The translations under genes were made by a program, and so were the position numbers. Shown here one piece after another: positions 39,534-50,658 of a stretch of DNA of 52,785 nucleotides. Numbering within the stretch: the first letter of the stretch is position 1; each line of letters opens with the position of its first letter. The stretch lies in assembly GCA_009692365.1 (NCBI GenBank), contig SHZJ01000025.1, forward strand, positions 1 through 52,785, read 5' to 3'. Source of the DNA: Gammaproteobacteria bacterium. Its GTDB lineage: Bacteria > Pseudomonadota > Gammaproteobacteria > Ga0077536. The notes beneath the pieces were generated by a model, which saw only the letters and a list, made by a program, of their open reading frames with translations, was not told where the DNA came from and ran no database searches.

Positions 39534-40541
39534 TCAGTTAGACAGGCGGTCGTGCTCGTAGAGGCCTTTGGGCGGCCAGTTTTCCAGCCTCATCCCAAGT
39601 GATAGACCACGGGCAGCCAGTACGTCCTTAATTTCAGTGAGCGATTTCTTGCCCAAATTCGGCGTCTTGAGCAACTCGACCTCGGTGCGCTGGATCAGAT
39701 CGCCGATGTAATAAATGCTCTCGGCCTTCAGGCAGTTAGCGGAGCGCACCGTCAACTCCAGATCGTCGATGGAACGCACCAGGATCGGGTCGATTGCCGT
39801 CTCCGCGCGTCCCCCGACCACAGCCTCCAACTCGCCCGACAAATCGACAAACACCGACAGCTGGTTGCGCAGAATAGTGGCCGCTTCGCGCACCGCGAAC
39901 TCGGGGTCGATCGTCCCATTGGTCTCAATGGTGATGATGAGTTTATCCAGATCGGTCTGTTGCTCAACGCGCGCGCTCTGCACCTCGTAGGCTACCCGCC
40001 GGACCGGGCTGAAGGATGCGTCTAACTTCAGGCGCCCGATCGTGGTGTCCGAGTTCTCATCGGGCGTATCGCGCCCTAAAGCGGGCTGATAACCCCGGCT
40101 GCGCGCGATTTTCAGGGTCATGTTGAGCTCGCCATTGCCGCCCAGACTGGCAATGTGATAGCTGGGGTCAACAATCTCCACGTCGTGATCCAGCAGGATG
40201 TCGCTCGCCACCACGCTGCACGGGCCCTTTTTGTTCAGGCTCAGGGTCACTTCGTCGCGCGAGTGAAGTTTTATCGCCAAACCTTTCAGGTTCAGCAGGA
40301 TATCCGTGACATCCTCCTTCACGCCCTCGATCGTCGTGTACTCGTGCAGCACGTTCTCAATCTCGACTTCCACTACCGCCGCACCACTCATGGACGACAG
40401 CAGCACGCGGCGCAGCGCGTTACCCAGCGTGTGACCAAAGCCCCGGTTAAGGGGTTCGATCGTGATTTTCGCCGAGTTGATGCCCAATGAAGTGACATCA
40501 ACAATTTTTGGCTTAAGTAATTCGCTAACCGCTTCGACCAT
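39534..40541 (-). CDS. rpoA: DNA-directed RNA polymerase subunit alpha
   Basis: 335 residues from ATG 40541 (E. coli 329). Alpha nucleates assembly of the polymerase core and contacts UP elements and activators. The N-terminal domain has [18 protein letters not shown] and [11 protein letters not shown]; the C-terminal domain has [30 protein letters not shown] and GMRLENWPP. The ATG is preceded by a strong AAGGAG; an in-frame start six codons earlier includes that ribosome site and was rejected. Clustered with S4 as usual. Confidence 0.98.
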   Translation of the reverse strand: MVEAVSELLKPKIVDVTSLGINSAKITIEPLNRGFGHTLGNALRRVLLSSMSGAAVVEVEIENVLHEYTTIEGVKEDVTDILLNLKGLAIKLHSRDEVTLSLNKKGPCSVVASDILLDHDVEIVDPSYHIASLGGNGELNMTLKIARSRGYQPALGRDTPDENSDTTIGRLKLDASFSPVRRVAYEVQSARVEQQTDLDKLIITIETNGTIDPEFAVREAATILRNQLSVFVDLSGELEAVVGGRAETAIDPILVRSIDDLELTVRSANCLKAESIYYIGDLIQRTEVELLKTPNLGKKSLTEIKDVLAARGLSLGMRLENWPPKGLYEHDRLSN

Positions 40542-40562
40542 ACAAATCTCCTTGCGCAACCC

Positions 40563-41186
40563 TTACTTCGAGTACAACTCGACGACTAGGGACTCGTTGA
40601 TGTCGGCCGGTAAGTCGCTACGTTCCGGGACAGATTTGAAAATGCCCTGCATTTTCTTGACGTCCACGTCTAGCCACTCCGGGAACCCGAGTTGTTCGGC
40701 GACCGTCAAAGCATCCACGATGCGCGTTTGCTTGCGGGCGCGTTCGCGGATCGCCACGACGTCACTCGGGCCAACCTGATAAGACGGAATATTGACCGTT
40801 GAACCGTTGACCGTAATGGCCTTGTGGCTCACCAGCTGCCGACATTCCGCACGCGTCGTGCCAAAGCCCATGCGGTACACGACGTTGTCTAGCCGGCACT
40901 CCAGCAGCTGCAGCAGGTTCTCACCCGTCGCACCCCTGCGGCGCGCCGCCTCGGTGTAATAATTGCGGAACTGGCGTTCCAGCAGCCCATAGATGTAACG
41001 CAGCTTCTGCTTTTCCAGCAGCTGAGTTGCGTAGTCAGACTGCCGGCGATTCTTTTTATCGCCATGCTGCCCAGGTGGCTTGTCCAACTGACACTTGGTC
41101 TCGATTGAACGCGCCCGGCCTTTGAGAGACAGATCGGTCCCCAATCGGCGACTGAGCTTGCATTTCGGTCCTATATACCTCGCCAT
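40563..41186 (-). CDS. rpsD: 30S ribosomal protein S4
   Basis: 207 residues (E. coli 206). S4 starts 30S assembly on 16S rRNA and, in E. coli, represses the alpha operon by binding its mRNA. The start [14 protein letters not shown], the S4 RNA-binding domain around [11 protein letters not shown] and [18 protein letters not shown], and the acidic/basic end are all present. It is 21 bases from the rpoA ATG. Confidence 0.98.
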   Translation of the reverse strand: MARYIGPKCKLSRRLGTDLSLKGRARSIETKCQLDKPPGQHGDKKNRRQSDYATQLLEKQKLRYIYGLLERQFRNYYTEAARRRGATGENLLQLLECRLDNVVYRMGFGTTRAECRQLVSHKAITVNGSTVNIPSYQVGPSDVVAIRERARKQTRIVDALTVAEQLGFPEWLDVDVKKMQGIFKSVPERSDLPADINESLVVELYSK

Positions 41187-41204
41187 GCCATTTATCCTCG
41201 ATGC

Positions 41205-41606
41205 TTAAACGCGGCGCTTCTTCGGCGGCCGGCAGCCATTATGCGGAATGGGCGTCACGTCCGTGATGTTCGTGATCTTAAAACCCGCAGCGTTCAGTGA
41301 GCGCACGGCCGATTCGCGCCCGGGACCTGGACCCTTGACGAAGACGTCTAGCGTCACGGTGCCGAATTCGTCGATGACCCGAGCGAGTTTCTCGGCCGCC
41401 ACCTGCGCGGCGAACGGCGTACTCTTGCGCGAACCACGGAAGCCACTACCACCGGCGGTGGCCCAGGCCAGCGTGTTGCCCTGCCGGTCGGTAATCGTGA
41501 TGATCGTGTTGTTAAAGGAAGCATGGATGTGGGCGACGCCCTCAGCCACATTCTTTTTCACGCGCTTGCGAGCCTTATTGGCCGCCGCGCCTTGCTGTGT
41601 CGCCAT
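41205..41606 (-). CDS. rpsK: 30S ribosomal protein S11
   Basis: 133 residues (E. coli 129). A platform protein that contacts 16S rRNA near the mRNA exit channel. Visible family segments are [31 protein letters not shown] and the conserved end [18 protein letters not shown]. The lysine-rich N-terminal lead ([11 protein letters not shown]) is the usual unstructured tail. Confidence 0.98.
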   Translation of the reverse strand: MATQQGAAANKARKRVKKNVAEGVAHIHASFNNTIITITDRQGNTLAWATAGGSGFRGSRKSTPFAAQVAAEKLARVIDEFGTVTLDVFVKGPGPGRESAVRSLNAAGFKITNITDVTPIPHNGCRPPKKRRV

Positions 41607-41625
41607 TAGGCTTTAACCTGACGGA

Positions 41626-41985
41626 TCATTTTCTGACTACCCCACGCCGCGGACCCTTACGAGTGCGGGCATTCGTTCTGGTGCGTTGGCCCCTCACGGG
41701 CAACCCACGGCGATGACGCAAGCCCCGATAGCTACCAAGGTCCATCAGACGCTTGATGCTCATCGATACTTCCCGCCGCAGGTCGCCTTCGACCGTAAAG
41801 CGGCCGACTTCGGCGCGCAGGGATTCAATCTGCTCCTCGGTCAGGTCTTTGATTTTTCGGTCCGTCGGTACCTTCGCGGCGGCGCAAATTTTGCGCGCGC
41901 GCGTCAGGCCGATGCCATAAATGTGGGTGAGTGAAATCACCGCATGTTTACGATCGGGGATATTTACCCCCGCTACGCGTGCCAT
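41626..41985 (-). CDS. rpsM: 30S ribosomal protein S13
   Basis: 119 residues (E. coli 118), first gene of the alpha operon. S13 sits in the 30S head and forms bridges to the 50S subunit. It begins [14 protein letters not shown], has [17 protein letters not shown] (helix-two-turn-helix) and [28 protein letters not shown] tail residues that reach the P-site tRNA. The gap to rpmJ is 27 bases. Confidence 0.98.
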   Translation of the reverse strand: MARVAGVNIPDRKHAVISLTHIYGIGLTRARKICAAAKVPTDRKIKDLTEEQIESLRAEVGRFTVEGDLRREVSMSIKRLMDLGSYRGLRHRRGLPVRGQRTRTNARTRKGPRRGVVRK

Positions 41986-42012
41986 AGCTATTTGACCTCG
42001 CTTACCGTTTTC

Positions 42013-42126
42013 TCAACCCTGGCGCTGCTTGTGCCGGGGGTCCTTGCAGATGACCCGTACCGTGCCTTTGCGCCGGACGACCCGGCAGTTTCGGCATAGC
42101 GGTTTGATCGATGCTCGTACTTTCAT
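42013..42126 (-). CDS. rpmJ: 50S ribosomal protein L36
   Basis: 37 residues, easily missed by length filters. L36 is the smallest large-subunit protein and binds 23S rRNA. It starts [11 protein letters not shown] and keeps the zinc-ribbon ligands C11, C14, C27 and H32, so this is the zinc-containing form. It is placed between secY and rpsM, as in the canonical spc operon. Confidence 0.96.
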   Translation of the reverse strand: MKVRASIKPLCRNCRVVRRKGTVRVICKDPRHKQRQG

Positions 42127-42149
42127 TGCTCATTTCCTCGTTGAGTCGC

Positions 42150-43493
42150 TCAGCGACGCCCGTAACCCTTGAGATTGGCCTTGCGTAACAAGCCCTCGTA
42201 CTGATGCGACATCAGATGGGCCTGTACCTGTTGGATGAAATCCATGATCACGACCACAATGATCAGCAGCGAAGTGCCACCGAAATAGAAGGGCACGTTG
42301 AACTCAAGGATCAAGAACTCTGGTAGTAGACAAACCAACGCGATGTAGATGGCGCCGGCCGCGGTCAGTCGGGTCATCACGCCATCGATGTAGCGCGCGG
42401 TCTGGTCACCGGGGCGGAAGCCCGGCACTAAGGCGCCCGATTTTTTCAAGTTATCGGCGGTTTCCTTCGGGTTGAACACGATCGCCGTGTAGAAAAACGC
42501 GAAGAACACGATGGCGGCGGCGTAAAGCATCACGTAAATGGGCTGTCCGGGTGACAGCGCGTTGGCGATCTCGCGTAACCACGACAGGCCTTCCGCATTT
42601 CCGAACCAGCCAGCGATGGTGCCGGGGAACAATATGATGCTGGAGGCGAAAATCGGCGGGATAACGCCCGACATATTGAGCTTCAGCGGAATATAGCTCG
42701 ACTGCGCGGCGAACGACTGCTGGCCCCGCTGCTGTTTGGCGTAATTCACTGTGACCCTACGCTGCCCACGCTCCACGAATACCACCAAGCCCGTCACGAC
42801 GATGATCAGCGCGAACAAGGCAAAGATTAAGAACAGATGGAGTTCGCCCGTTCGCGCCAGTTCCAGGGTGCCCCCGACGGCTTGCGGCAAACCAGCCGCG
42901 ATGCCGGCGAAAATTAGCATCGAAATACCATTGCCGATGCCGCGCTCGGTGACTTGCTCCCCCAGCCACATCAAAAACATGGTCCCGGCCACTAGGGTCG
43001 TGACGCAGGTAATTTTAAACGCGAGGCCGGGCGCGATAACGAGCGCTAAGCCAGCGGCGGTTTGTTGTTCCATCATCACCGCGATACCGAACGCTTGGAA
43101 TGTCGCCAGCCCCACGGTGGCGTATCGGGTGTATTGGTTGATCTTGCGCCGACCCGTCTCGCCCTCTTTTTTTAGCTGCTCAAGGTGCGGATGCACAAAC
43201 GTTAAGAGCTGGAAAATGATCGAGGCGGAAATGTACGGCATTACCCCCAGCGCGATTACCGAAAAACGCTCTAAGGCACCGCCCGAGAACATATTGAACA
43301 TGTCGACGATCGTGCCGCGCTGCTGATCAAACATCGCCGCCAAGGCAGTGGGGTTGATCCCCGGCACGGGAATATGCGAGCAGATGCGGAACACGACGAG
43401 CGCGCCCAGCAAGAACAGCAGCCGCTCGCGCAGCTCCGTCAGCTTGCTGCCGCTCGCGGCTCCCGCCGACATTTTTTTCTTCACGCTGGCCAT
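42150..43493 (-). CDS. secY: Protein translocase subunit SecY
   Basis: 447 residues (E. coli 443). Central channel of the Sec translocon, with ten membrane helices. The plug region follows the first helix ([15 protein letters not shown]), [22 protein letters not shown] is typical, and the cytoplasmic C5 loop has the ribosome/SecA-contact arginine region [13 protein letters not shown]. It lies in the spc operon five bases after rplO, coupling translocon supply to ribosome synthesis. Confidence 0.98.
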   Translation of the reverse strand: MASVKKKMSAGAASGSKLTELRERLLFLLGALVVFRICSHIPVPGINPTALAAMFDQQRGTIVDMFNMFSGGALERFSVIALGVMPYISASIIFQLLTFVHPHLEQLKKEGETGRRKINQYTRYATVGLATFQAFGIAVMMEQQTAAGLALVIAPGLAFKITCVTTLVAGTMFLMWLGEQVTERGIGNGISMLIFAGIAAGLPQAVGGTLELARTGELHLFLIFALFALIIVVTGLVVFVERGQRRVTVNYAKQQRGQQSFAAQSSYIPLKLNMSGVIPPIFASSIILFPGTIAGWFGNAEGLSWLREIANALSPGQPIYVMLYAAAIVFFAFFYTAIVFNPKETADNLKKSGALVPGFRPGDQTARYIDGVMTRLTAAGAIYIALVCLLPEFLILEFNVPFYFGGTSLLIIVVVIMDFIQQVQAHLMSHQYEGLLRKANLKGYGRR

Positions 43494-43498
43494 GGGTG

Positions 43499-43933
43499 CT
43501 ACGCTTCGACGCGCCCCCCGGCGGCAAGAATCTGCGCCAGCGCACCCTTGGTCACTTTGAGACCCTTGATCACGACCGCGCGAGTTACTTTGCCACTGGC
43601 AATAATCTTGACCTCTTTCACGCCGCTCGTGATGAGCCCGGCCGTGCGCAACGCCAAAAGGTCGATGACCTCGCCGGTGACTTTATCCAGCTCGTGCAGC
43701 CGAATTTCGTCATGGTCGTCTGCCGTTCGCGAGCGAAACCCAAACTTCGGCAGGCGGCGCTGCAGCGGCATCTGGCCGCCTTCAAACCCAACCTTGTGGT
43801 AGCCGCCGGCGCGTGCGTGCTGGCCTTTATGACCACGGCCGCCGGTCTTGCCCAACCCCGAGCCTATACCCCGTCCCAGACGCTTGCGTGGCTGCTTGGC
43901 GCCCGGCGCTGGCTTGATATCGTTTAAGCGCAT
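43499..43933 (-). CDS. rplO: 50S ribosomal protein L15
   Basis: 144 residues, identical to E. coli in length. It binds 23S rRNA at the centre of the subunit. The glycine/arginine-rich N-terminus ([21 protein letters not shown]) is the flexible rRNA-penetrating tail; [15 protein letters not shown] follows. A single base separates it from rpmD. Confidence 0.98.
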   Translation of the reverse strand: MRLNDIKPAPGAKQPRKRLGRGIGSGLGKTGGRGHKGQHARAGGYHKVGFEGGQMPLQRRLPKFGFRSRTADDHDEIRLHELDKVTGEVIDLLALRTAGLITSGVKEVKIIASGKVTRAVVIKGLKVTKGALAQILAAGGRVEA

Positions 43934-43934
43934 T

Positions 43935-44123
43935 TCAGGCCTCTTTCACTTCGAGCAGGTAATGGACTTTGTTCATCATGCCGCGATTCTCCGGGGTATC
44001 GTCCACCTGCACCGAGTGGTTCATCCGGCGCAGGCCGAGCCCACGCACGCAGGCCTGATGTTGCTTGAGCCGGCCGGCGAGGCTTTTGATCAATTTGACT
44101 TGCACTTTACGCGTGGCATTCAT
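43935..44123 (-). CDS. rpmD: 50S ribosomal protein L30
   Basis: 62 residues from ATG 44123 (E. coli 59). A small protein of the ferredoxin-like fold on the 23S surface. [18 protein letters not shown] and [27 protein letters not shown] residues are diagnostic. The open frame upstream runs inside rpsE and is not used. Confidence 0.96.
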   Translation of the reverse strand: MNATRKVQVKLIKSLAGRLKQHQACVRGLGLRRMNHSVQVDDTPENRGMMNKVHYLLEVKEA

Positions 44124-44128
44124 AGCAA

Positions 44129-44638
44129 TTAGCCTCGAATTTCCTCGACCGATTTGCCGCGTTTGGACGCGACATAGTCGGGCGAGGACATGTCTCGCAG
44201 GCCCCGGAGAGTGGCCCGCACGACGTTGATCGGATTCGTCGACCCGATGCACTTGGCCAGCACATTGTGCACGCCCAGCACCTCGAAGACGGCCCGCATG
44301 GGACCACCGGCGATAATGCCGGTACCCGCCGAGGCCGGCTGCATATAGACCTTGGCCGCGCCGTGTTCACCCGTTACCGGGTACTGGAGCGTGTCGCCGC
44401 GCAGCGCGATGGTGGTCATATTGCGGCGGGCATTTTCCAGGGCCTTTTGGATCGCCGCGGGAACTTCCCGTGCCTTGCCCCGCCCCATGCCTACCCGGCC
44501 TGCGCCGTCGCCAACCACGGTGAGCGCGGCAAATCCGAAAATTCGCCCCCCTTTCACCACCTTGGCTACGCGGTTGACCGTAACCAGTTTCTCTTGGAAG
44601 CCTTCTGGGCTTTCACCAATGCCGTCGTTAATGCTCAT
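44129..44638 (-). CDS. rpsE: 30S ribosomal protein S5
   Basis: 169 residues (E. coli 167). It shapes the mRNA entry site and affects decoding accuracy. The N-terminal double-stranded RNA-binding fold ([19 protein letters not shown]) with the flexible loop [14 protein letters not shown], and the C-terminal [16 protein letters not shown] and TLRGL segments, are intact. Five bases separate it from rpmD. Confidence 0.98.
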   Translation of the reverse strand: MSINDGIGESPEGFQEKLVTVNRVAKVVKGGRIFGFAALTVVGDGAGRVGMGRGKAREVPAAIQKALENARRNMTTIALRGDTLQYPVTGEHGAAKVYMQPASAGTGIIAGGPMRAVFEVLGVHNVLAKCIGSTNPINVVRATLRGLRDMSSPDYVASKRGKSVEEIRG

Positions 44639-44658
44639 AAATTCACCAAACTGCGGAG

Positions 44659-45012
44659 TTAGAACTTGAGCCCGTGTTCACGCGCTGCATCGGCCAGCGC
44701 CTTCACCCGTCCGTGATATCTGAAGCCCGCGCGGTCAAACGCGACCTTCTCAACCCCGGCGGCTACCGCCCGTTCTGCAACGAGTTTCCCCACCGCAGCT
44801 GCAGCCAACACGTTACCGCCCGTGGGCAAGCTTTCGCGCAGCTCTTTTTCCACCGTCGAGGCCGAGGCCAAAACGGTCCCGCCATCGGCGGTCAGTACTT
44901 GGGCGTAAATATGCCGGGGTGTGCGATGTACGCACAAACGCGTAGCGCCCAATTCCCGTATGTGGCGGCGAGTTTCTTTGGCTCGCCGCTGGCGTGATTC
45001 CTTTTTGTTCAT
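44659..45012 (-). CDS. rplR: 50S ribosomal protein L18
   Basis: 117 residues from ATG 45012, exactly the E. coli length. L18 helps bring 5S rRNA into the 50S subunit. An arginine/lysine-rich N-terminus ([16 protein letters not shown]) and the core [15 protein letters not shown] and [30 protein letters not shown] end are present. The upstream open frame overlaps rplF and is ignored. Confidence 0.97.
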   Translation of the reverse strand: MNKKESRQRRAKETRRHIRELGATRLCVHRTPRHIYAQVLTADGGTVLASASTVEKELRESLPTGGNVLAAAAVGKLVAERAVAAGVEKVAFDRAGFRYHGRVKALADAAREHGLKF

Positions 45013-45022
45013 GGCTTCCCGC

Positions 45023-45556
45023 TCAGGTCTTCTTCGCCTCTTTACGCAGGATCTGCTCACCTGCGTACTTCACTCCCTTGCCCTTATAGGGTTCGGGGCG
45101 GCGGTAGGCGCGGATCTTTGCCGCGACCTGCCCGACTTGCTGTTTGTCGATACCGCGGACCCAGATCTCCGTCTGGGTGGGGGTTTCGACCGTAATGCCT
45201 GCTGGAACCGCGTACTCGATCGGGTGCGAATACCCGAGCGTGAGACTTAGGACAGTTCCCTTGACCTGGGCCCGATAGCCCACGCCGACGATTTCGAGTT
45301 TCTGGTTGTAGCCTTGGTCGACGCCCACCACCATATTGTTGAGCAGCGCGCGCGCCGTGCCGGACTGCGCCCAAGCGCCGCTGTGCTCGCCGCGCGGCGC
45401 TACGCTGAGCACCCCGCTCTCCACGGCCGCCGTGACGTCCACGTGCAATACGTGGGACAACGTGCCCTTAGGACCCTTGATATTCACCGCCTGACCAACG
45501 ACCTCGCAGGTCACGCCCGCGGGCAGGTTGATCGGCTTTTTTGCAACACGAGACAT
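45023..45556 (-). CDS. rplF: 50S ribosomal protein L6
   Basis: 177 residues from ATG 45556, the E. coli length. It lies at the factor-binding side of the 50S subunit near the sarcin-ricin loop. Two duplicated alpha/beta folds are visible, with MSRVAKKPI at the start and the conserved [13 protein letters not shown] near the end. The frame is open 13 codons upstream, within the rpsH end, without conservation. Confidence 0.97.
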   Translation of the reverse strand: MSRVAKKPINLPAGVTCEVVGQAVNIKGPKGTLSHVLHVDVTAAVESGVLSVAPRGEHSGAWAQSGTARALLNNMVVGVDQGYNQKLEIVGVGYRAQVKGTVLSLTLGYSHPIEYAVPAGITVETPTQTEIWVRGIDKQQVGQVAAKIRAYRRPEPYKGKGVKYAGEQILRKEAKKT

Positions 45557-45566
45557 GATTTGTACT

Positions 45567-45962
45567 CTAGTAAACCGAACAAATGACTTCGCCACCGATG
45601 CCCTGCGCGCGGGCCTCTCGGTCTGTCATCAAACCGCGTGACGTTGAAACGATAGCGATGCCCAAGCCGCCCGTGATGCGGGGCAGTTTGTCTTTGATTT
45701 TATAGACCCGCAGACCCGGGCGGCTGACCCGCTGCAAGCGCTCGATGACGGGGCGGCCGCCATAGTATTTCAATTCCACGACCAACTTAGCGTGCGGGCC
45801 TTCGCCTTCAAGACGAAAGTCCGTGATGTAGCCTTCGCTTTTCAATACTTCGGCGATCGCTTTTTTCTGTTTGGACGCCGGCATACTCGTTTCGCGCTTG
45901 GCGCGGGCCTGCGCGTTACGGATGCGGACAAACATGTCGGCGATGGGGTCTTGCATGCTCAT
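45567..45962 (-). CDS. rpsH: 30S ribosomal protein S8
   Basis: 131 residues (E. coli 130). S8 binds the central domain of 16S rRNA and, in E. coli, represses the spc operon through the rplE leader. It begins [18 protein letters not shown], and the signature [20 protein letters not shown] is present near the C-terminus. A gap of 35 bases separates it from rpsN. Confidence 0.98.
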   Translation of the reverse strand: MSMQDPIADMFVRIRNAQARAKRETSMPASKQKKAIAEVLKSEGYITDFRLEGEGPHAKLVVELKYYGGRPVIERLQRVSRPGLRVYKIKDKLPRITGGLGIAIVSTSRGLMTDREARAQGIGGEVICSVY

Positions 45963-45997
45963 GGTCTAATAACCTTTGCTAATCATCGGTGTTGCGT

Positions 45998-46303
45998 CTA
46001 CCAGCTCGCCATCACGAGGCCGGGCACGTGGCCCTCCATCGCCATGCGGCGCAATTCAGTACGGGCAAGGCCAAACTTTCGATAGTAACCATGCGCGCGG
46101 CCCGTAATTCGGCACCGATTGCGCACCCGCGAGGGGCTCGAGTCGCGCGGCAGCTTAGAGAGCTTTACGCGGGCGTCGTCACGGTCTTCCATCGAGCGCT
46201 TGGCGTCGATGATGACGGCCTTGAGCGCCGCGCGCTTCGCCGCAAATTTTTTCACCAGCGCGATGCGCTTGTACTCGCGGTGAATCATGGAGGTCTTAGC
46301 CAT
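45998..46303 (-). CDS. rpsN: 30S ribosomal protein S14
   Basis: 101 residues, the E. coli length. It joins the 30S head with S10 and S19. Only one cysteine is found around [19 protein letters not shown], so this is the zinc-free form without CxxC pairs. It lies five bases after rplE. Confidence 0.98.
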   Translation of the reverse strand: MAKTSMIHREYKRIALVKKFAAKRAALKAVIIDAKRSMEDRDDARVKLSKLPRDSSPSRVRNRCRITGRAHGYYRKFGLARTELRRMAMEGHVPGLVMASW

Positions 46304-46308
46304 GCGCT

Positions 46309-46848
46309 CTATCCTCTCAACGGGAAGTGGAAAGCCAGCAACAGCGCCCGGCCTTCGTCGTCGGTTTTAGCGGTCGTCGAAATGCAGATATCCATGCCGC
46401 GGATCGCGTCGACCTTGTCGTACTCGATTTCCGGAAAAATAATCTGCTCTTTAACGCCTAGGGTGTAGTTCCCCCGCCCATCGAACGCCCGCCCGGTGCA
46501 GCCGCGAAAATCGCGGATGCGCGGCATCGCCACGTTGATGAGGCGGTCAAGAAACTCGTACATGCGGTCCCGACGGAGGGTCACCTTGGCCCCAATGGCC
46601 CAACCCTCGCGCAGCTTAAAGGCCGCGATGGACTTGCGTGCTTTCGTGACTACCGGACGCTGGCCGGAGATTTCGGTTAATTCCTTGACCGCGCTCTCCA
46701 TCACTTTTTTGTCGCCCAGCGCCTTCCCCAGCCCCATATTGATCGTGACTTTGGTAATTCTCGGGACTTCCATCACCGATCCGTACTTGAACTGATCCAT
46801 CAACTGGTTGACGACCTGCTCACGATAAAAATTCTTCAATCTAGCCAT
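46309..46848 (-). CDS. rplE: 50S ribosomal protein L5
   Basis: 179 residues, identical to E. coli in length. L5 binds 5S rRNA and contacts the P-site tRNA and S13. Visible: [17 protein letters not shown] at the N-terminal strand, [21 protein letters not shown], and MRDFRG-like [26 protein letters not shown] residues. An S8-binding site for autoregulation would lie near its start, but none was identified. Confidence 0.98.
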   Translation of the reverse strand: MARLKNFYREQVVNQLMDQFKYGSVMEVPRITKVTINMGLGKALGDKKVMESAVKELTEISGQRPVVTKARKSIAAFKLREGWAIGAKVTLRRDRMYEFLDRLINVAMPRIRDFRGCTGRAFDGRGNYTLGVKEQIIFPEIEYDKVDAIRGMDICISTTAKTDDEGRALLLAFHFPLRG

Positions 46849-46867
46849 GGTTCGTTAGCCCAGTTGA

Positions 46868-47185
46868 TCAGAGGTCAACAACTTCGTCGTTCGACTTGAA
46901 GAAACGCACCTTGCGGCCGTCCTCCAGCGTTTTGAATCCCACGCGGTCCGGTTTGGAGGTCATCGGATTAAACAGCGCCACGTTGGAGCGATGAATCGCG
47001 GCTTCTTTCTGGATGATCCCGCCGGCCGTGTTCGCGTTCGGATTTGGCTTCGTGTGCCGCTTCACCATGTTGATGCCTTCCACGAGCACCTTCTCGGTCG
47101 GCAACACCCGCAGCACCGTGCCGCGCTTGCCTTTATCTTTGCCAATGAGGATGTAAACCTCATCGCCTTTTTTAATCTTCTGCAT
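46868..47185 (-). CDS. rplX: 50S ribosomal protein L24
   Basis: 105 residues (E. coli 104). An early assembly protein that binds the 5' end of 23S rRNA. The KOW motif is clear ([21 protein letters not shown]), and the loop [14 protein letters not shown] is typical. It begins 16 bases after rplN. Confidence 0.98.
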   Translation of the reverse strand: MQKIKKGDEVYILIGKDKGKRGTVLRVLPTEKVLVEGINMVKRHTKPNPNANTAGGIIQKEAAIHRSNVALFNPMTSKPDRVGFKTLEDGRKVRFFKSNDEVVDL

Positions 47186-47201
47186 GACGTACTTCCCGCG
47201 C

Positions 47202-47570
47202 TCAGAGAACTTCTGGGGCCAAAGACACGATCCGCATGAAGCGATCGTTGCGCAGTTCGCGCGTCACGGGCCCGAAAATACGGGTACCGATGGGCTGGAG
47301 TTGCTTGTCTAGCAATACCGCGGCGTTGCCGTCGAAACGGATGACCGAGCCATCGGGACGGCGCACACCTTTGCGGGTACGCACCACCACCGCGTTGAAA
47401 ACCTCGCCCTTCTTCACTTTGCCGCGAGGAATGGCGTCCTTGATGCTGACCTTAATGACATCCCCTACGTGGGCGTAGCGCCGGTGCGAGCCACCGAGCA
47501 CCTTGATGCACATCATTCGCTTCGCGCCACTGTTGTCGGCCGCCTCGAGCATGCTTTGCATTTGAATCAT
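47202..47570 (-). CDS. rplN: 50S ribosomal protein L14
   Basis: 122 residues (E. coli 123), first gene of the spc block. It forms an intersubunit bridge with 16S rRNA and binds the silencing factor Rsf[34 protein letters not shown] and the end [11 protein letters not shown] are diagnostic. Confidence 0.98.
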   Translation of the reverse strand: MIQMQSMLEAADNSGAKRMMCIKVLGGSHRRYAHVGDVIKVSIKDAIPRGKVKKGEVFNAVVVRTRKGVRRPDGSVIRFDGNAAVLLDKQLQPIGTRIFGPVTRELRNDRFMRIVSLAPEVL

Positions 47571-47598
47571 GGGTGTTTCTCCGGTCTGCGCGCGAGGT

Positions 47599-47865
47599 CT
47601 AGATTTCAGCCGCCCGCGTAATCACGCGCTGCAACCGCCAGGCCTTCCGCTTCGACAACGGCCGGCATTCTTCAATAGCGACTAAATCGCCTTCCTTGCA
47701 CTCACCGGTCTCGTCGTGAGCCAGCAGTTTGGTCGACTTGCGCAAGTACTTCTTATAAATAGGGTGCACTACCCGCCGTTCGATGAGCACGGCGATGGTT
47801 TTGTCCATCTTGGTGCTAACGACTTGACCGGTTAGCGTTCGCTTGGTTTTTTCAATCTGCTCCAT
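47599..47865 (-). CDS. rpsQ: 30S ribosomal protein S17
   Basis: 88 residues from ATG 47865 (E. coli 84). A primary binder of 16S rRNA with an OB fold. [39 protein letters not shown] and [13 protein letters not shown] are typical. The start overlaps the rpmC stop as TGATG; a GTG one codon earlier (47868) is an alternative. Confidence 0.97.
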   Translation of the reverse strand: MEQIEKTKRTLTGQVVSTKMDKTIAVLIERRVVHPIYKKYLRKSTKLLAHDETGECKEGDLVAIEECRPLSKRKAWRLQRVITRAAEI

Positions 47866-48059
47866 CACGCGCTCCGGGTCTTCTCAGCCATCACTGTTTT
47901 GATTCGGGCTATATCGCGCCGCGCCTCGCGCAGGACGCTGGGACGAGGTTCTTGCCCCGAGCCCACCTGCATCCGCGCGTTAAATTGATCGCGCCGCCGT
48001 TCGAGCACTAGAGCTTTCAGCTCTTCGCCGGTTTTCTCTCGCAATTCTTTCGCCTTCAT
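47865..48059 (-). CDS. rpmC: 50S ribosomal protein L29
   Basis: 64 residues from ATG 48059 (E. coli 63). A two-helix protein next to the tunnel exit, where it helps dock signal recognition particle and trigger factor. It starts [14 protein letters not shown] and ends [17 protein letters not shown]. The start overlaps the rplP stop (TGATG); GTG 48062 is an alternative one codon upstream. Confidence 0.97.
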   Translation of the reverse strand: MKAKELREKTGEELKALVLERRRDQFNARMQVGSGQEPRPSVLREARRDIARIKTVMAEKTRSA

Positions 48060-48472
48060 CACATTACCTTCCGCGTCGCGAACGTGGTGCGAATGGGCAG
48101 CTTGGCGCCGGCTAGGCGAAACGCTTCGCGTGCCACGCTTTCGTCCACGCCTTCCATTTCATAGAGCACCATGCCGGGCTTGATTCGGCACACCCAGAAC
48201 TCCACCCCACCCTTGCCGCTACCCATCCGAACTTCGAGCGGCTTTTTGGTGATCGGTTTGTCGGGGAACACCCGGATCCATACCCGCGCCCCGCGTTTCA
48301 CGGTTCGCGTGATGCAGCGCCGAGCGGCCTCGATTTGGCGCGCCGTCAAGTTGCCGCGCGTGGTCGCCTTCAGGCCGAAATCGCCAAACGCCACGGAGCC
48401 GCCCCGGTGCGCCAGGCCCTCGTTACGGCCCTTGTGTTGTTTTCGGTATTTCGTATTCTTTGGTTGCAGCAC
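48059..48472 (-). CDS. rplP: 50S ribosomal protein L16
   Basis: 137 residues (E. coli 136). It lies near the A-site tRNA elbow and completes the peptidyl transferase region. The family start [15 protein letters not shown] is preceded by GTG 48472 with AAGGAG eight bases upstream; no ATG is available. [15 protein letters not shown] and the basic [18 protein letters not shown] are characteristic. Confidence 0.98.
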   Translation of the reverse strand: MLQPKNTKYRKQHKGRNEGLAHRGGSVAFGDFGLKATTRGNLTARQIEAARRCITRTVKRGARVWIRVFPDKPITKKPLEVRMGSGKGGVEFWVCRIKPGMVLYEMEGVDESVAREAFRLAGAKLPIRTTFATRKVM

Positions 48473-48484
48473 AACACTAACTCC

Positions 48485-49165
48485 TTAAGCCGACGGGGCA
48501 TGCTCGGCGGCGGCTTCAATCGACGCCTGATCGGCGCGACTCAAGACTTCACCCTTGAAGATCCAAACCTTCACGCCGATGACGCCGTAGGTGGTGTGTG
48601 CCTCCGCAAAGCCGTAATCGATATCTGCACGCAGGGTATGCAAGGGCACGCGCCCCTCCCGATACCACTCTGAACGCGCGATTTCAGCGCCGTTGAGTCG
48701 CCCCGCCACGTTGACCTTAATGCCCTGCGCCCCGATGCGCATGGCATTGGTCACCGCGCGCCGCATGGCGCGCCGAAACATGATGCGACGCTCCAACTGC
48801 TGGGCGACCGACTCGGCGACTAGATAGGCGTCTAGTTCAGGCTTGCGAATTTCCTCAACGCTGATGTGCGCGGGGATTTTCATCATCGCCGTTAGCTGTT
48901 TGCGCAGCGCCTCGATGTCCTCGCCCTTCTTGCCAATGACGATGCCCGGTCGAGCGGTATGAATGATGATGCGAGCATTGTTGGCAGGACGCTGAATCTG
49001 GATCCGGCTAACCGAGGCATGCGCCAATTTATTACGCAGGAACTTACGCACGGCGATGTCCGCGTTTAAGTAGTCCGCATAGCGGCGACGATCGGCAAAC
49101 CAGGTGGAAGTCCAGTCCTTGATAACCCCAAGGCGGAAGCCGTATGGATGTACTTTCTGACCCAT
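48485..49165 (-). CDS. rpsC: 30S ribosomal protein S3
   Basis: 226 residues (E. coli 233). It lines the mRNA entry pore and has helicase-assisting function. [14 protein letters not shown] at the N-terminus, the KH domain with [18 protein letters not shown], and the C-terminal domain with [20 protein letters not shown] are visible. Confidence 0.98.
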   Translation of the reverse strand: MGQKVHPYGFRLGVIKDWTSTWFADRRRYADYLNADIAVRKFLRNKLAHASVSRIQIQRPANNARIIIHTARPGIVIGKKGEDIEALRKQLTAMMKIPAHISVEEIRKPELDAYLVAESVAQQLERRIMFRRAMRRAVTNAMRIGAQGIKVNVAGRLNGAEIARSEWYREGRVPLHTLRADIDYGFAEAHTTYGVIGVKVWIFKGEVLSRADQASIEAAAEHAPSA

Positions 49166-49169
49166 AATT

Positions 49170-49508
49170 TTAACGCCCCGAGGCTTCGACGGTCACAGTG
49201 ACGTGACTCGAACGTTTGAAGATCTGGTTGGCCCGGCCCCGCGCGCGCGGCATGAAACGCTTCATAATCGGACCTTCGTCTACCAGAATGGTTTTGACTT
49301 TGAGCTCGTCGACATCGGCGCCGTCGTTGTGCTCGGCATTCGCGATCGCCGATTCCAGCACCTTTTTAATCAGCGCCGCCGCCTTCTTGTTGCTGAAGGT
49401 CAGCAGGTTGATCGCCTTCTCAACGGGGAGCCCCCGAATTTGGTCGGCGACCAGACGCGCCTTTTGGGGCGTGATCTTTGCTTGGCGTAATATTGCGGTG
49501 GTAGCCAT
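49170..49508 (-). CDS. rplV: 50S ribosomal protein L22
   Basis: 112 residues from ATG 49508 (E. coli 110). Its beta-hairpin reaches into the exit tunnel, at a known macrolide and arrest-peptide site. [23 protein letters not shown] and the hairpin region [12 protein letters not shown] are present. The frame is open upstream into rpsS and is not conserved. Confidence 0.97.
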   Translation of the reverse strand: MATTAILRQAKITPQKARLVADQIRGLPVEKAINLLTFSNKKAAALIKKVLESAIANAEHNDGADVDELKVKTILVDEGPIMKRFMPRARGRANQIFKRSSHVTVTVEASGR

Positions 49509-49527
49509 TTGCGGCCGGTCCTTGTGC

Positions 49528-49800
49528 TTACTTCGTCTTCTTGTCGGCCACATGGCCACGGAACGTGCGGGTTGGCGAGAACTCGCCCAACTTATGGCCA
49601 ATCATGTTCTCGGAGACGAACACCGGCATATGCTGCCGACCGTTATAGACGGAGATCGTCAGACCGATCATGTCGGGCACCACCATGGAGCGACGCGACC
49701 AGGTTTTGATGGGCCGCTTGTCGCTATTGGCACGCGCGGTTTCCACTTTTTTGATCAAGTGGTGATCCACGAAAGGACCTTTTTTAATTGAGCGAGGCAT
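49528..49800 (-). CDS. rpsS: 30S ribosomal protein S19
   Basis: 90 residues (E. coli 92). A 30S head protein that contacts S13 and t[18 protein letters not shown], the [22 protein letters not shown] block and [16 protein letters not shown] are typical. Confidence 0.98.
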   Translation of the reverse strand: MPRSIKKGPFVDHHLIKKVETARANSDKRPIKTWSRRSMVVPDMIGLTISVYNGRQHMPVFVSENMIGHKLGEFSPTRTFRGHVADKKTK

Positions 49801-49815
49801 GGGCTTCTCCGCTAG

Positions 49816-50643
49816 TTACCGCTTATCGCGCCGACGCAGAATCATGCCGTCGGTACGCTTGTTGGTTCGGGTCTTGTAACCCTTCGTCGGTTGGCCCCAC
49901 GGGCTAACCGGGTGACGCCCGCCAGAGGTGCGGCCTTCGCCGCCGCCGTGCGGATGGTCAACGGGGTTCATCGCCACACCGCGCACGGTGGGCCGAATGC
50001 CACGCCAGCGTTGCGCGCCCGCTTTACCTAACTGCTTGAGCGAATGTTCGTGGTTCCCCACTTCGCCCAGCACTGCGCGGCAATCGATGGCAACGCGGCG
50101 CATCTCGCCCGAGCGCAGCCGCAGGGTGGCGTAGGCGCCTTCGCGAGCGACAAATTGCACCCCGGCACCGGCGCTGCGGGCCATCTGGGCCCCTTTGCCC
50201 GGCTTCATTTCGATGCAGTGGATCACGGCGCCAACCGGAATGTTCCGCAACGGCAAGCAATTGCCCGTCTGGATGGGCGCATCGGTGCCAGAGCGCACCG
50301 TCTGCCCGACCGTCAAGCCTTTGGGCGCGATGATGTAGCGCCGTTCACCGTCTGCGTATAACAACAAGGCGATGTGCGCGGAACGATTGGGATCGTACTC
50401 AATGCGCTCGACCTTCGCCGGAATGCCGTCCTTAAGCCGATTAAAGTCGATGACCCGGTAGTGGTGCTTATGGCCACCGCCGCGGTGCCGAACCGTGATC
50501 CGACCCATATTGTTACGGCCAGCGTTTTGGGCCAGCTTCTCAACCAGCGGCGCGTGGGGACGTCCCTTGTACAGTCCCGGCGTAACGACTTTGACTACGC
50601 CGCGTCGACCAGGAGAGGTCGGTTTTGCCTTAATAATGGCCAT
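49816..50643 (-). CDS. rplB: 50S ribosomal protein L2
   Basis: 275 residues (E. coli 273). It is needed for subunit association and peptidyl transferase activity. [21 protein letters not shown] is the N-terminal rRNA-binding stretch, and the catalytic-site-proximal loop [15 protein letters not shown] contains the conserved histidine. Confidence 0.98.
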   Translation of the reverse strand: MAIIKAKPTSPGRRGVVKVVTPGLYKGRPHAPLVEKLAQNAGRNNMGRITVRHRGGGHKHHYRVIDFNRLKDGIPAKVERIEYDPNRSAHIALLLYADGERRYIIAPKGLTVGQTVRSGTDAPIQTGNCLPLRNIPVGAVIHCIEMKPGKGAQMARSAGAGVQFVAREGAYATLRLRSGEMRRVAIDCRAVLGEVGNHEHSLKQLGKAGAQRWRGIRPTVRGVAMNPVDHPHGGGEGRTSGGRHPVSPWGQPTKGYKTRTNKRTDGMILRRRDKR

Positions 50644-50658
50644 TGCTCGCGTCCCTTG